DNA from: Brevibacillus borstelensis
GTDB lineage: Bacteria > Bacillota > Bacilli > Brevibacillales > Brevibacillaceae
Direction: 5' to 3'
Assembly (NCBI RefSeq): GCF_003710865.1
Contig: NZ_RHHO01000011.1
Location: forward strand, 246,158-310,157
Length of the DNA stretch: 64,000 bases
Part shown: piece by piece, positions 33,226-42,140 of the stretch
Numbering within the stretch: the stretch's first letter is position 1
How the letters are laid out: each line of letters begins with the position of its first letter
Position numbers and translations under genes: made by a program
Notes under the pieces: model-generated
The model's database searches: none
The model's input: only the letters and a program-made list of their open reading frames with translations
Told to the model about the DNA's origin: nothing

Positions 33226-35721
33226 GTGAAGAAGAAATGGATCCTGCTCTGCCTTGCAGGAATGATGTTATATAGCCAACCGGCATTGGCCGCGCCTTTC
33301 CCGGATAAAACGGATGCAGTCGTACAGGACGCAGGAAAATATACGAAACCAGAGGATCAGAAGAAACTTACAGAGGCAATCAAGCAGCTGCCGGGTACAT
33401 ACAAGGTCGTCGTCGTCGAAAGCACGCAGCCAGAGGCGCAAAGCCCAGACGAGTATGCACAGAAGCTGTACGACAACTACAATTTGCCGGAAGATGCGAT
33501 GATGATTGTGCTGGATATCAATACCGAACAGCTCGGTGTTTATGCCGGTCCTGCGCTCCAGGCGAAGGGTGCCAGCATGACGATGCTGCATGACAAGGTG
33601 ACGGCTTACTATGAGCCCTTTCGGAATCAAAAGGATTACTTGTCCGGCATCCAGACGTTTCTCGATGAGGTTGCCGCTGAACTAGACAGACAGCAAAATC
33701 AAACGCAGCCTGCCAATAACCCTGCTGCAGATGAAAGCACGCAGGAGGAAAAAGCCGAAAAGCCTGCTTGGGCCAAGCTTCCTTGGTGGTTGTACGCCAT
33801 TGGGGCCGTCTTTGCAGCTTTGTCTGTCGGTCTGATCTACGCGATGATCAGACGCCGGGCCATTTTTGCCCAAGTGGATGATGTAGAGGATTGGAAAGAC
33901 GAGCTTGTCGAGAAAATCAACGTAATGGAGATGGACAAGCCGCTTCGCCGGGCTTCCGGAAAGACGGAAGAGAAGTACATGTTCCTGGCAGACCGCAAAG
34001 AAAATCTGCTGCGAAATCGCATACCGGATGTCGATATGATGATACTTGACGCGGAGGAAGCATGCGACCGCTTCCGCTTCAAGCTGGCCTTGGGACTGCT
34101 GGACGAGGCGAGAGAGACGTTGACCTCCATCGAGCAGGAGCTCAATGACTTAAAACAAGACACCGTCAAAGTGGTAACGACAAAAAAAGAAAGCAAGCTC
34201 GCTATCCCGGAAATCGGCAAACAACTGGAGCAGGTGGAGCGCCGCCTGTCCGATCTGCGTCTGGAGTACGGATTGTCGTTCCATGAGCTCAAGGCCGGAC
34301 TGGATGAGGCCTACGCCATTCGCACCCGAATTAAAGAAGTGCGGGCAGACGGCGACGATGTCGCTGCGTACGATCTTACCTTGAAAGCGCAAAAGATTTT
34401 GGGCAGGATCACAGATGCGATCGATAGCATTCCGAAATGGAACGAGCGTATCCGCAAAGAGCTTCCCGAAGAGTACCGCCAGTTGGAGGAAGGAATTGCA
34501 CAAGCGGCAAGGGACGGATACGATTTGAACCGAAGTGTGCTGGACAACTCTCTCCTGCAGGCAAAGCAGCTCATGATGGCTGCCAAGGCTGCTTTGGAGG
34601 AAGGGAATCTGGAGATGCTGGAGACCCACGTGAAGGCATTTGAGGTTCTGCTTGACTCGACCTGTCAAAGTATCGAAGAGGCCATCCTGACCGAGCGAAA
34701 TGGAGCCGCCTCCGCTCAAGTGGCAGCGGCTGCTTCCCCGACTGCTTACCCGGCTGAAGCAGAGTCGATGGAACCGGAGATTATCGGTTTTGACATAGAG
34801 AGATCTGCTGTCTCTACTGGTCACCAAGAGAAGGCCGGCCAAGAGAATACGATCGAAGAACATTCAGAGAGGGAAGGCAGTACACAAGCGGCTCCTCCAA
34901 TCAGCCAGGAAGCACTTGAGACGATGGCTGCAGCAGCACCTTCTGTCGAACCGGATGTGGCCCGTTTGCAAACGGAGCCGGAGATCATCGGTCAGGTTTT
35001 GCCTCCGGTACAAGAGATGCGGGAAGAACGGCCTTTTGCAGGGGCTGCCAATGAAATAAGCGGCGCGGAGCGGGCAGAGCTGTTGAACAGTGCCGTTGAC
35101 AGGAAAAAGGACAACGCCGCAGCTCCCAAGCGTCAAGAACCGGACTATGACGAGGACGACGAGGAATACGAGCTCGTGATCCCGAAAATGGCTTCGGATT
35201 GGCAGGAAGAAGAAGCGGAAGAAGAGGCGGAGCGCCTGGTGATCGAGACCGAAGACGAGGCGTTGGATGAGCTGGAACGCATCTCCAATGCATTGGTCCG
35301 GATTCGCCAGCAGATTAAGCGAAGCTATTTGCCGGGTGTACCGGAGCATTTGAAGTACTTGTTTGAAGACATTGTGCAAATTTTGGCCCGCATCCAGGCA
35401 GTTATGGAAACGTATCGCTATGACATCGAGGAAGTCGCGATGCTGATCAACGATGCCAATGAGTTGCTGCTGGAAACGGAGCGTTTGGCCGAGCGGACGA
35501 TTTCCGACTGCCAGCAGGCGGAGGGGGCCATCCAGTACACCAATCGCTACAGAAGGCAAAATCGGCAGGTAAACGAACTTTTGACAAAGGCCGAACAGGC
35601 ATTTCGCCAGCTGTTGTTTGCCGAAGCGTTCCAATTGGCTGAAGAAGCCCGCCTGATCGTGGAAGGCGATCCGGAAGAGACGGAAACGCGCTGGCTGCTG
35701 CGGCGCAAGAAGAAGGGGTGA
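33226..35721 (+). CDS. TPM-domain/EzrA-like fusion protein
   Basis: The 831-residue protein starts with a signal peptide (ending near ALAAP), a TPM domain (about 25-155: PDKTDAVVQDAGKYTK, MMIVLDINTEQLGVYAG) and a Glu-rich linker. One membrane helix follows (WWLYAIGAVFAALSVGLIYAM, 183-203), then a long helical cytoplasmic region. The C-terminal stretch IQYTNRYRRQNRQVNELL followed by AEQAFRQLLFAEAFQLA is the EzrA signature. EzrA is a spectrin-like inhibitor of FtsZ ring formation and links division to PBP1. Ordinary EzrA has only a short N terminus before its membrane helix, so an extracytoplasmic TPM domain here is unusual. An acidic insert (about 500-680) separates the two helical blocks. It sits after the refZ-like gene. 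Confidence 0.8.
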   Translation: MKKKWILLCLAGMMLYSQPALAAPFPDKTDAVVQDAGKYTKPEDQKKLTEAIKQLPGTYKVVVVESTQPEAQSPDEYAQKLYDNYNLPEDAMMIVLDINTEQLGVYAGPALQAKGASMTMLHDKVTAYYEPFRNQKDYLSGIQTFLDEVAAELDRQQNQTQPANNPAADESTQEEKAEKPAWAKLPWWLYAIGAVFAALSVGLIYAMIRRRAIFAQVDDVEDWKDELVEKINVMEMDKPLRRASGKTEEKYMFLADRKENLLRNRIPDVDMMILDAEEACDRFRFKLALGLLDEARETLTSIEQELNDLKQDTVKVVTTKKESKLAIPEIGKQLEQVERRLSDLRLEYGLSFHELKAGLDEAYAIRTRIKEVRADGDDVAAYDLTLKAQKILGRITDAIDSIPKWNERIRKELPEEYRQLEEGIAQAARDGYDLNRSVLDNSLLQAKQLMMAAKAALEEGNLEMLETHVKAFEVLLDSTCQSIEEAILTERNGAASAQVAAAASPTAYPAEAESMEPEIIGFDIERSAVSTGHQEKAGQENTIEEHSEREGSTQAAPPISQEALETMAAAAPSVEPDVARLQTEPEIIGQVLPPVQEMREERPFAGAANEISGAERAELLNSAVDRKKDNAAAPKRQEPDYDEDDEEYELVIPKMASDWQEEEAEEEAERLVIETEDEALDELERISNALVRIRQQIKRSYLPGVPEHLKYLFEDIVQILARIQAVMETYRYDIEEVAMLINDANELLLETERLAERTISDCQQAEGAIQYTNRYRRQNRQVNELLTKAEQAFRQLLFAEAFQLAEEARLIVEGDPEETETRWLLRRKKKG

Positions 35722-35727
35722 AGCAGC

Positions 35728-35925
35728 TTGCTCCTGCCCATTTTCCTCCTCGCCGGCGGGATCTTGCTGATGATCCAGCCGCGAACCAAGCGGTGGCAAG
35801 CGCGTTTGCTCGCCCACTTCAACGGAAATGAACAAAAGGTCAAACAGAGAGCAAACACCTTCTTTTTGTTAGGGTTCGCGTTTATCATGGCAGGACTCGC
35901 CTTATTGTATCGTGTGACAACATGA
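35728..35925 (+). CDS. Small two-helix membrane protein, 65 aa
   Basis: TTG start with AGGGGTGA overlapping the upstream stop, so probably translationally coupled to the TPM-EzrA gene. Two hydrophobic segments (residues 1-16 and 44-61) flank a basic loop (RTKRWQARLL). No family recognised. A terminator follows. Confidence 0.6.
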   Translation: MLLPIFLLAGGILLMIQPRTKRWQARLLAHFNGNEQKVKQRANTFFLLGFAFIMAGLALLYRVTT

Positions 35926-35942
35926 TAATCGCAAGAAACACG

Positions 35943-35972
35943 GCTTCGCCTTTCAGTGGCGAAGCTTTTTTT
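35943..35972 (+). terminator. Rho-independent terminator
   Basis: GCTTCGCC and GGCGAAGC stem with a TTTTTTT tract, ending the refZ/ezrA-like transcript. Confidence 0.88.
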
Positions 35973-36215
35973 GCGCGGTGCCCATATTCTCAATGCGTAC
36001 AAGCGGAAAAGAGCGGTTTGCACACAAAAAAAAGAACGTCGACTGTTGGATCGACGCCCATCTAGAAAGATAAAGGGAGTAGAGGTGTGAGAATCGGAAT
36101 CCTACTGCTAGGGGGAGTAGAAATCCATTCACTCTTCTTCGAAAAAGAGTACCCACAAGCTAGTTTCCCCGTATAGAAAAAGCCTAAACCTCTTCGAGAA
36201 AAAATTGTAGAAATT

Positions 36216-37502
36216 TTATCCGCGTTTCTCCAGCGCAGCTTGGGCACTATGCGTACCAGCGACATATCCCGAGGAAAAAGCGATGGTAATGTTGTATCCG
36301 CCCGTATGAGCATGGACGTCCATCACCTCTCCCGCGAAGAAGAGTCCCGGCATCAGCTTGGATTGCATCGTCCGTGGATCGATTTCCTTGACGCTGACAC
36401 CTCCACCGGTAATAAACGCTTCCTGCAAAGAAAGCGTGCCGGTGATCGTCAACGGAAACGCTTTGATCAACTGGGCGAACTCTCTCCACTGCTGTTTGCG
36501 CATGTGGCTCAGCGTCGTTTCTTCGGAAATGCCCGCCATGGACAAAAGAATCGGGATCAGTCTGTCCGGCAGATAGCCTTTGCAGACGTTTTTCACAGCC
36601 TTTTTGGGCTGCTCCTCCAACAAGCGCCAGCTCTCTTCGGCAACTTCGTCAAGATGCTTGTGAGGCATCAGGTCAATCGTCAGAGGGAGCGGGACCTGGC
36701 CGTGTTTCTTCTGGGTGACGGAGACATAGTGTCCCAGACGCAGGGCAGCAGGGCCGGAAATGCCAAAATGGGTAAAAATCATGTCGCCTTCCTGCGTACT
36801 GACCTTCTTTTTCTTTTTCGGATCATACAAAGTCAATTCCACTTCGCGAAGCGACAAGCCCTGCAGCGATTTGTCCCGGATAAAGGAATCGGCAGCAATC
36901 AGCGGCACTTCGGTAGGATACAGGTCGGTAATGGTGTGACCGGCATCCCGCGCCCATTCGTAGCCATCTCCAGTAGAACCTGTCTGCGGAACGGAGCATC
37001 CGCCTACCGCGATTACCACACAGGGTGCTTTCAGATGCTCGCCGCTTTTCAATAGCACGCCGTCCGTATGGCCGTTCTCGTACAGCACTTTCTCCACGGG
37101 ACTGTTTAAGCGAAGCTCGACACCCTGGTTTTTGATCCGCTCGATCAGAGCGTTCGCCACCGTCACAGCTTTATCGGTGACGGGAAACATGCGCCCGCGG
37201 TCCTCTTCTTTTAAGGCAACGCCCAGCTCTTCAAAGTACCGGATAATGTCCTGATTGTTAAATTGAGAGAGTGCGCTGAACAGAAAGCGTCCGTTTCCGG
37301 GCATTTGCTTGATCAGCTCGTCCAGCTCCTTGGCATTCGTAACATTGCAGCGGCCGCCTCCGGAAATGATCAATTTGCGTCCGAGCTTGTTGCCCTTCTC
37401 CACCAGACAGACACGGGCCCCCTGGGAAGAAGCGGCAATGGAAGTCATCAGTCCGGCGGGACCGCCGCCAATGACGATGACATCGTAGTGACTAGCCTTC
37501 AT
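36216..37502 (-). CDS. HI0933-family NAD(P)/FAD-dependent oxidoreductase
   Basis: The 428-residue flavoprotein starts with a dinucleotide-binding motif YDVIVIGGGPAGLMTSIAAS, then LVEKGNKLGRKLIISGGGRC, the family signature, and ends with FAGEVMDVHAHTGGYNIT. The family is related to Bacillus YtfP and to BaiN. Redox substrate unknown. ATG with AAGGAC upstream. Monocistronic; the 240 bp beyond its stop hold a small CGTCGA/TCGACG hairpin and nothing I can name. Confidence 0.9.
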   Translation of the reverse strand: MKASHYDVIVIGGGPAGLMTSIAASSQGARVCLVEKGNKLGRKLIISGGGRCNVTNAKELDELIKQMPGNGRFLFSALSQFNNQDIIRYFEELGVALKEEDRGRMFPVTDKAVTVANALIERIKNQGVELRLNSPVEKVLYENGHTDGVLLKSGEHLKAPCVVIAVGGCSVPQTGSTGDGYEWARDAGHTITDLYPTEVPLIAADSFIRDKSLQGLSLREVELTLYDPKKKKKVSTQEGDMIFTHFGISGPAALRLGHYVSVTQKKHGQVPLPLTIDLMPHKHLDEVAEESWRLLEEQPKKAVKNVCKGYLPDRLIPILLSMAGISEETTLSHMRKQQWREFAQLIKAFPLTITGTLSLQEAFITGGGVSVKEIDPRTMQSKLMPGLFFAGEVMDVHAHTGGYNITIAFSSGYVAGTHSAQAALEKRG

Positions 37503-37568
37503 CAGTTCTCGTCCTTTTTTCTTAGGGTATGATTGTACGTCTATTGTAGCACAGGAAAAGGAGCGAGC

Positions 37569-38414
37569 CTATTTTGCCCCGGCAAGCCTCTCACCTTGCA
37601 GCACGTCTTCAAGGGAACGCTTTTCCAGAATGTAAGAGGCGGTCGACTGCTGCCGGCAAATCCCGGTTACGATGTACCCTTTGGAAAAGTAGTGAGTGAA
37701 CAGCTCGCGCGTGGCTTCCCGCCAGGCAGCGGCTGCTCCCATATCCGCCTGTTTGACGGCCTGGAAGTGCGCAGGAACAGGAAGCGACAAGCGCTCCTCC
37801 GATTGATCCAGATGTATTCCTGCTGGCTGCACGACACCGTTTTTCTCCTGATAGAAAAGGACGGCCGGAAGCCCGCTGGCGTCAGGTCGAACGCTTTTGC
37901 CGGCGTGGTGCTGCATGACGCGGTCGCTTGCGATATGCCAATCCAGTAAAAAACGGTCGGTCGGCAGACCCCGGTTCATATCATCTGCCAGTTCTCCGTA
38001 GCAGTTTGGAATATAGCGATGAACCACGCCGCCCAACTTGACCAGATTCAGGTAGGCATTGACCGTCTCAAGCGGGTCGTAGGTCCAGGTAATCCTTCGG
38101 TAGCCCTCCGCCAGTGCTTCGCTGCGCTGCATCCATTTCATCTGCACCCCCAGGCCTTGCTTCCGGTATTCAGGCAAAAAGCCGAGCATATGCGAGCAGA
38201 GATGCAGCTCCTGATCCGTGTAGCCGGGAAAGCTGTAGAGAAAGCCGATCATGCGGTCGCCGTCGAAGGCGCCAAGAAACAATCCGCCGAATTTGGCCAG
38301 TGTCAAGGTCATATGGCTAGGAACGACAGATGATTCGCTCCAGACTGCACTCTCCAGTTCCTCCAGCTTTTCCAGATCCGTTTTCTCTGCCAATTTTCGA
38401 AAGGTAATATTCAT
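37569..38414 (-). CDS. GNAT-family N-acetyltransferase, COG3375-like
   Basis: The 281-residue protein has a GNAT fold in its first half with the acetyl-CoA loop LPEYRKQGLGVQMKWMQR (about 87-104) and GYRRITWTYDPLETVNAYLN, typical of the group sometimes annotated with menaquinone genes. The C-terminal half is unassigned. The frame is open to 38600, but AAGGAAGG places the start at 38414. Divergent from the M42 peptidase gene. Substrate unknown. Confidence 0.8.
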   Translation of the reverse strand: MNITFRKLAEKTDLEKLEELESAVWSESSVVPSHMTLTLAKFGGLFLGAFDGDRMIGFLYSFPGYTDQELHLCSHMLGFLPEYRKQGLGVQMKWMQRSEALAEGYRRITWTYDPLETVNAYLNLVKLGGVVHRYIPNCYGELADDMNRGLPTDRFLLDWHIASDRVMQHHAGKSVRPDASGLPAVLFYQEKNGVVQPAGIHLDQSEERLSLPVPAHFQAVKQADMGAAAAWREATRELFTHYFSKGYIVTGICRQQSTASYILEKRSLEDVLQGERLAGAK

Positions 38415-38582
38415 CGGCGTGCCTTCCTTTCCATTCCGTATCCATAGCATGTGACAGTTAACCATTCGCTCCGGGAATTCGGGATTCCTGCACATCGGGT
38501 GTTGCAGTACGGGATGGCAGGTTGCATCCCGGCAGTCCCTGATCAATAATAAAAGGGATGTACGAGAGAAGGGGGTACTGGT

Positions 38583-39662
38583 ATGGAAAACCAGTTTCAA
38601 TGGAACCTATGGAAGCGACTGACGGAAGCACCGGGCGTATCCGGCTTTGAAGGGCCTGTGCGCGCGATTATGCGGGAATACATAGGAGCATATACGGATG
38701 AGATTGTTCATGATCGTCTGGGAAGCATGTTTGGAGTCATGCGCGGCAACGAAAATGGACCGAAAATTATGGTCGCCGGACATATGGATGAGGTCGGGTT
38801 TATGGTCACCCGCATTTCGGAAAAAGGATTTCTGTCGTTCCAGACCGTTGGCGGCTGGTGGGGACAGGTTCTGCTTGCTCAGCGGGTACAGGTGATTACG
38901 CCGCAGGGAGCGATCGAAGGGGTCATCAGCTCGATCCCGCCGCATGTACTGAGCGACGACCAGCGCAATCGCCCGATGGATGTCCGCAACATGTACATTG
39001 ACATCGGGGCCGATTCCCGCGAGGAGGCGGAAAAAGCGGGAGTTCGTCCGGGGCAGCAGATCGTTCCGGTATGCCCGCTCACCCAGATGGCCAACCCGCG
39101 ACGGATCATGGCAAAGGCGTGGGACAATCGCTACGGCTGCAGCCTCGCTGTCGAGCTGGCCAAAGAGCTTCACGAGCATCGCGATCATCCCAATGTAGTC
39201 TATGTCGGAGCGACCGTGCAAGAGGAAGTCGCGGGTACACGGGGGGCCAAGACCGCGGCCGGCATGATTGACCCGGACCTGTTCCTGGCGGTGGACGCCA
39301 GTCCGGCGGGCGACATTCCCGGAGTAAGAGAAGGCGGAGGAAAACTAGGCGGCGGCGTTCTGATGCGGCTGTATGATCCGATGTACATCATGTCGCCCAA
39401 CCTGCGCGATTTCCTCATCTCTGTCTGTGAAGAAGAAAACATCCCTTACCAGATCTACATCGCCAAAGGGGGCACCGATGCGGGCGTCGTCCAATATCAT
39501 GGCACAGGGGTACCGTCTGCGGTGATCGGCATTCCGTCCCGCTACATTCACAGTCATGCGGCAATCATCGACCGGGATGACTATGAGGCAGCGAGGAAGC
39601 TTCTCTTTGCCGCTGTAAAGAGGCTTGATAAAGCGACATATGAAAGCATCCTGCCGCGATAG
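38583..39662 (+). CDS. M42-family glutamyl/leucyl aminopeptidase-like
   Basis: The 359-residue enzyme has the M42 metal-site sequences: VAGHMDEVGFMVT (His/Asp), KAWDNRYGCSLAVEL, VQEEVAGTRGAKTA (catalytic Glu pair) and YIHSHAAIIDRDDYEA. These are dodecameric di-zinc aminopeptidases or carboxymethylcellulase-like enzymes that degrade peptides in the cytoplasm. The Bacillus relatives are YtoP and YsdC. It precedes a 168-aa hypothetical by 18 bp. Confidence 0.93.
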   Translation: MENQFQWNLWKRLTEAPGVSGFEGPVRAIMREYIGAYTDEIVHDRLGSMFGVMRGNENGPKIMVAGHMDEVGFMVTRISEKGFLSFQTVGGWWGQVLLAQRVQVITPQGAIEGVISSIPPHVLSDDQRNRPMDVRNMYIDIGADSREEAEKAGVRPGQQIVPVCPLTQMANPRRIMAKAWDNRYGCSLAVELAKELHEHRDHPNVVYVGATVQEEVAGTRGAKTAAGMIDPDLFLAVDASPAGDIPGVREGGGKLGGGVLMRLYDPMYIMSPNLRDFLISVCEEENIPYQIYIAKGGTDAGVVQYHGTGVPSAVIGIPSRYIHSHAAIIDRDDYEAARKLLFAAVKRLDKATYESILPR

Positions 39663-39680
39663 GGAAGGAGGAACAGGACG

Positions 39681-40187
39681 ATGCAGGCCATAACCCTTTA
39701 TGTAAAACAGCAGGGTGAACAGACCTCGTACGAGTACAACATTTACGATAACAAGTTTTCGCCGAGCAATCTGGCTGTGCGGAAAGTGTTGATGGCCATG
39801 CTGGAAAGCGTCCGTCAACGCCTGACCCATCTGGAAATCGAGTACAATGATCAGATGCTCGCTGACAATTGGGGGGCAAAGCGTTCTGCGGAGTGGCTGG
39901 TTTTTTTGGGGGCGACGCGAGACAGCATACGCGAAAACCGGAGCGGCGATGTGATTGTCAGCAGACAATTTCGGGCTCCGATGACGGCTGAGCGGTATGA
40001 TTTCTTTTATACGCTGACCGATATTTCCACGTTTCCGCATTATCGGCTGCAGGAGAACGAGACAGACCGGATTGTGTTCTACTTCTCCCGCTATCTGCAG
40101 CTCATCGCGCCGCAGGAGGAAGCCGAAGCTTTTCTCGCAAAGTTGGAGGAGCTTCATCTTCCTTATAAATTAGTTCGTTTGGATTAA
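39681..40187 (+). CDS. Hypothetical protein, 168 aa
   Basis: Good RBS (GGAGGAACAGGACG) and close spacing to the peptidase gene suggest one operon. The product is soluble, mixed alpha/beta, with a short basic start (AITLYVKQQGEQTSYEYNIY). No family recognised. A terminator follows its stop. Confidence 0.75.
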   Translation: MQAITLYVKQQGEQTSYEYNIYDNKFSPSNLAVRKVLMAMLESVRQRLTHLEIEYNDQMLADNWGAKRSAEWLVFLGATRDSIRENRSGDVIVSRQFRAPMTAERYDFFYTLTDISTFPHYRLQENETDRIVFYFSRYLQLIAPQEEAEAFLAKLEELHLPYKLVRLD

Positions 40188-40221
40188 AAATTCCCGATTG
40201 CCAGCCCGGCGTCGAAAAACA

Positions 40222-40263
40222 AAAGCCATTTAGCCGTTTCCTTTGGCCAAATGGCTTTCTTTA
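40222..40263. terminator. Bidirectional terminator
   Basis: AAAGCCATTT and AAATGGCTTT stem, with TTCTTT after, between the hypothetical gene and the converging HD-GYP gene. Confidence 0.8.
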
Positions 40264-40303
40264 TGCTCAAAGCAGCAAAAGAGTATGGATTTCGCACATC
40301 CAT

Positions 40304-41773
40304 TCAACTGCTGACGCGATGGATATAGGGCATTCCGTTTTTATCATGAATCCGGTCAATCATTTCAGTGACTCGCGAGATGTGGTGAGCATGGAAGAAG
40401 GTTTCTTCTGTCATGCACCGAAAAAAGGCAGCCACTACTTCCGGGCAAAATTGTGTACCGGCATTGCGAATAATCTCGTCGCAAGCTTTGGAATAGGAGA
40501 GCCCTTTTCGGTATGCGCGGGAGGATGTCATGGCATCAAACGAGTCTGCGACTGCGGCCACCCTTGCCAGCAGCGGAATTTCCTCGCCCGCGAGCTGATC
40601 AGGATACCCTTTTCCATCGTAGCGCTCATGATGATGGCGTGTTATGCATAAAATGGCGTCAATTTCAGCGGAGTTTTGCCTGCCTGCATCGGCGTACAGC
40701 CTTTTCAACAAAGCCTCGCCGCGTATCGGATGAGATCTGATAATTTCATACTCTTCATCTGTCAGGCGGCCCGGTTTTAGCAGTATGCTGTCCTCAATGC
40801 CGATTTTGCCAATATCGTGAAGAAGTCCGCCTGTGTACATCGTATCCAACGTTTTTTCATCCAGGTTCATGCTTTGGCCGATGACCCGCATGTAAAAAGC
40901 GACTCGCTGGGAGTGGCCCGATGTATACGAATCCCTTTCCTCCAAGGCGACGGCCAATGTTTTCAAAATGCCTTGATTGGTCTCCGCGAGCTGTTGGCCG
41001 CGCAGAGTGGAGCTGAGCAGCGCCTTGTCCTTCCGCTTCGTGTTATAAAAAAGAAATGCGGTGATCAGATAGCTGCCAAGAACCAATAAAACCAGTAAAG
41101 ATTTCAACAAGGAAAGCTGATGGTAGAAGTCCGACTCGGCTGTGGTCAGGCTTACATGCCAGTCCCACTCGGGAAAATACCGTGCTACGGCGATTTTCGT
41201 GTCGCGCGTCTCGGTAGTCGGGTCCAATGACGGGTATGTAATAACGGTTTTTCCTTTATGCAGCACTTCACGAACAAGTGTCCGCCCATCAGCATCGGAC
41301 AATTGAAACATGTTTTGCCCTTCCAGATGCGGGTGCACGAGCAAGTTGCCTTGCGAATTAAAGACGATAAAGGCATCTCCCGAACTCAAGGTCAGCTCCA
41401 CATCGTTGGTATTGCGGGTTCCGTCCGGGAGCCTGGTTCCGGCCAACAATTTCTTGGCACTCTCTTGAGCCTCTGTGCGAGTTATCGAGTTGTCTTTGAC
41501 CCGTTTGTCAAACAAGCTCAGTATCTGGAAGACGGAGTTCAACTGTCGGTCCATCGCCTGTACTTCGTTCTGGTAGTAGAGAAGCTTTGTCTGGGAGTAA
41601 CCGAAGAACACGATTACGGAAAAGATGATAGGAAGCAACATAAGGAACAATGGATAAAGGCGCGTTATGGTCGTTTGCGTCGTTTTCGAAGGCAAGGCGC
41701 TACGTCCTTTCCGCAATTTGGTATTCTTCCTCCTCATAATAGGCGAAATCGCTTTAACCTTCAATAAATTCAC
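40304..41773 (-). CDS. Cache-HD-GYP c-di-GMP phosphodiesterase
   Basis: The 489-residue membrane protein has helix 1 (about 38-60), an extracytoplasmic Cache-type sensor domain (60-225, with DAFIVFNSQGNLLVHPHL), helix 2 (about 225-245) and an HD-GYP domain (270-450). The latter carries LLHDIGKIGI, HPIRGE, HHHERYDGKGYPDQ and ADSFDAMTSSRAYR. It should hydrolyse c-di-GMP in response to an outside ligand. The start is uncertain. GTG 41773 and ATG 41737 both lack a clear RBS. It may counter the DgcP-like cyclase 10 kb away. Confidence 0.9.
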   Translation of the reverse strand: MNLLKVKAISPIMRRKNTKLRKGRSALPSKTTQTTITRLYPLFLMLLPIIFSVIVFFGYSQTKLLYYQNEVQAMDRQLNSVFQILSLFDKRVKDNSITRTEAQESAKKLLAGTRLPDGTRNTNDVELTLSSGDAFIVFNSQGNLLVHPHLEGQNMFQLSDADGRTLVREVLHKGKTVITYPSLDPTTETRDTKIAVARYFPEWDWHVSLTTAESDFYHQLSLLKSLLVLLVLGSYLITAFLFYNTKRKDKALLSSTLRGQQLAETNQGILKTLAVALEERDSYTSGHSQRVAFYMRVIGQSMNLDEKTLDTMYTGGLLHDIGKIGIEDSILLKPGRLTDEEYEIIRSHPIRGEALLKRLYADAGRQNSAEIDAILCITRHHHERYDGKGYPDQLAGEEIPLLARVAAVADSFDAMTSSRAYRKGLSYSKACDEIIRNAGTQFCPEVVAAFFRCMTEETFFHAHHISRVTEMIDRIHDKNGMPYIHRVSS

Positions 41774-41799
41774 GAATAATGTCGAAAAAAATAGAGGAA

Positions 41800-41819
41800 G
41801 GGATGGTGATCGCCATCCC
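41800..41819 (-). terminator. Terminator for the MFS/small-gene transcript
   Basis: GGGATGG and CCATCCC stem; T-rich sequence follows after a few bases on the minus strand. It lies 8 bp past the 45-aa ORF. Confidence 0.55.
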
Positions 41820-41826
41820 TTTCAAG

Positions 41827-41964
41827 TCATGTAGAAGGGCGGTTTGGTCCCTCCAGTTTTTTATTCCCGTACCCCGGCTGATCATTTTGCACGGAACGAG
41901 GCTGTCTGTTGTCTTCGCTTCGTACCTCTTGGTTATTGGAGAAGCGCTTTTTCGATTCGTCCAT
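41827..41964 (-). CDS. Small hydrophilic protein, 45 aa
   Basis: AGGAGG five bases before the ATG and a tight position after the 54-aa frame support translation. The product is charged and disordered-looking, ending in GYGNKKLEGPNRPST, a tail motif I believe occurs in small spore proteins but cannot name. A hairpin follows. Convincing as a gene, unknown in function. Confidence 0.65.
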   Translation of the reverse strand: MDESKKRFSNNQEVRSEDNRQPRSVQNDQPGYGNKKLEGPNRPST

Positions 41965-41973
41965 CATGACCTC

Positions 41974-42138
41974 CTAGAAAATCCACTGCTGGCGGTTAGA
42001 TGCCCGCCAGCGTGCAAACTGTCGATCCTGGATGTTGTCCTCAGCCTGTATGAGCAGAGAAGACAGGGGGATGCGCTGAAGCAGTTGCACCTTTTCCTCC
42101 TGAATGGGGGGACCATCTTGTTGTGTCCGTTCATCCAT
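41974..42138 (-). CDS. Small hypothetical protein, 54 aa
   Basis: The ATG is 3 bases after the MFS stop. AAGGAG is about 14 bases away, so translation may be coupled to the MFS gene. The product is polar with an amphipathic stretch (LQRIPLSSLLIQAEDN) and a tail RWRASNRQQWIF. Its stop overlaps the RBS of the next small gene. No family seen. Confidence 0.5.
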   Translation of the reverse strand: MDERTQQDGPPIQEEKVQLLQRIPLSSLLIQAEDNIQDRQFARWRASNRQQWIF

Positions 42139-42140
42139 CT

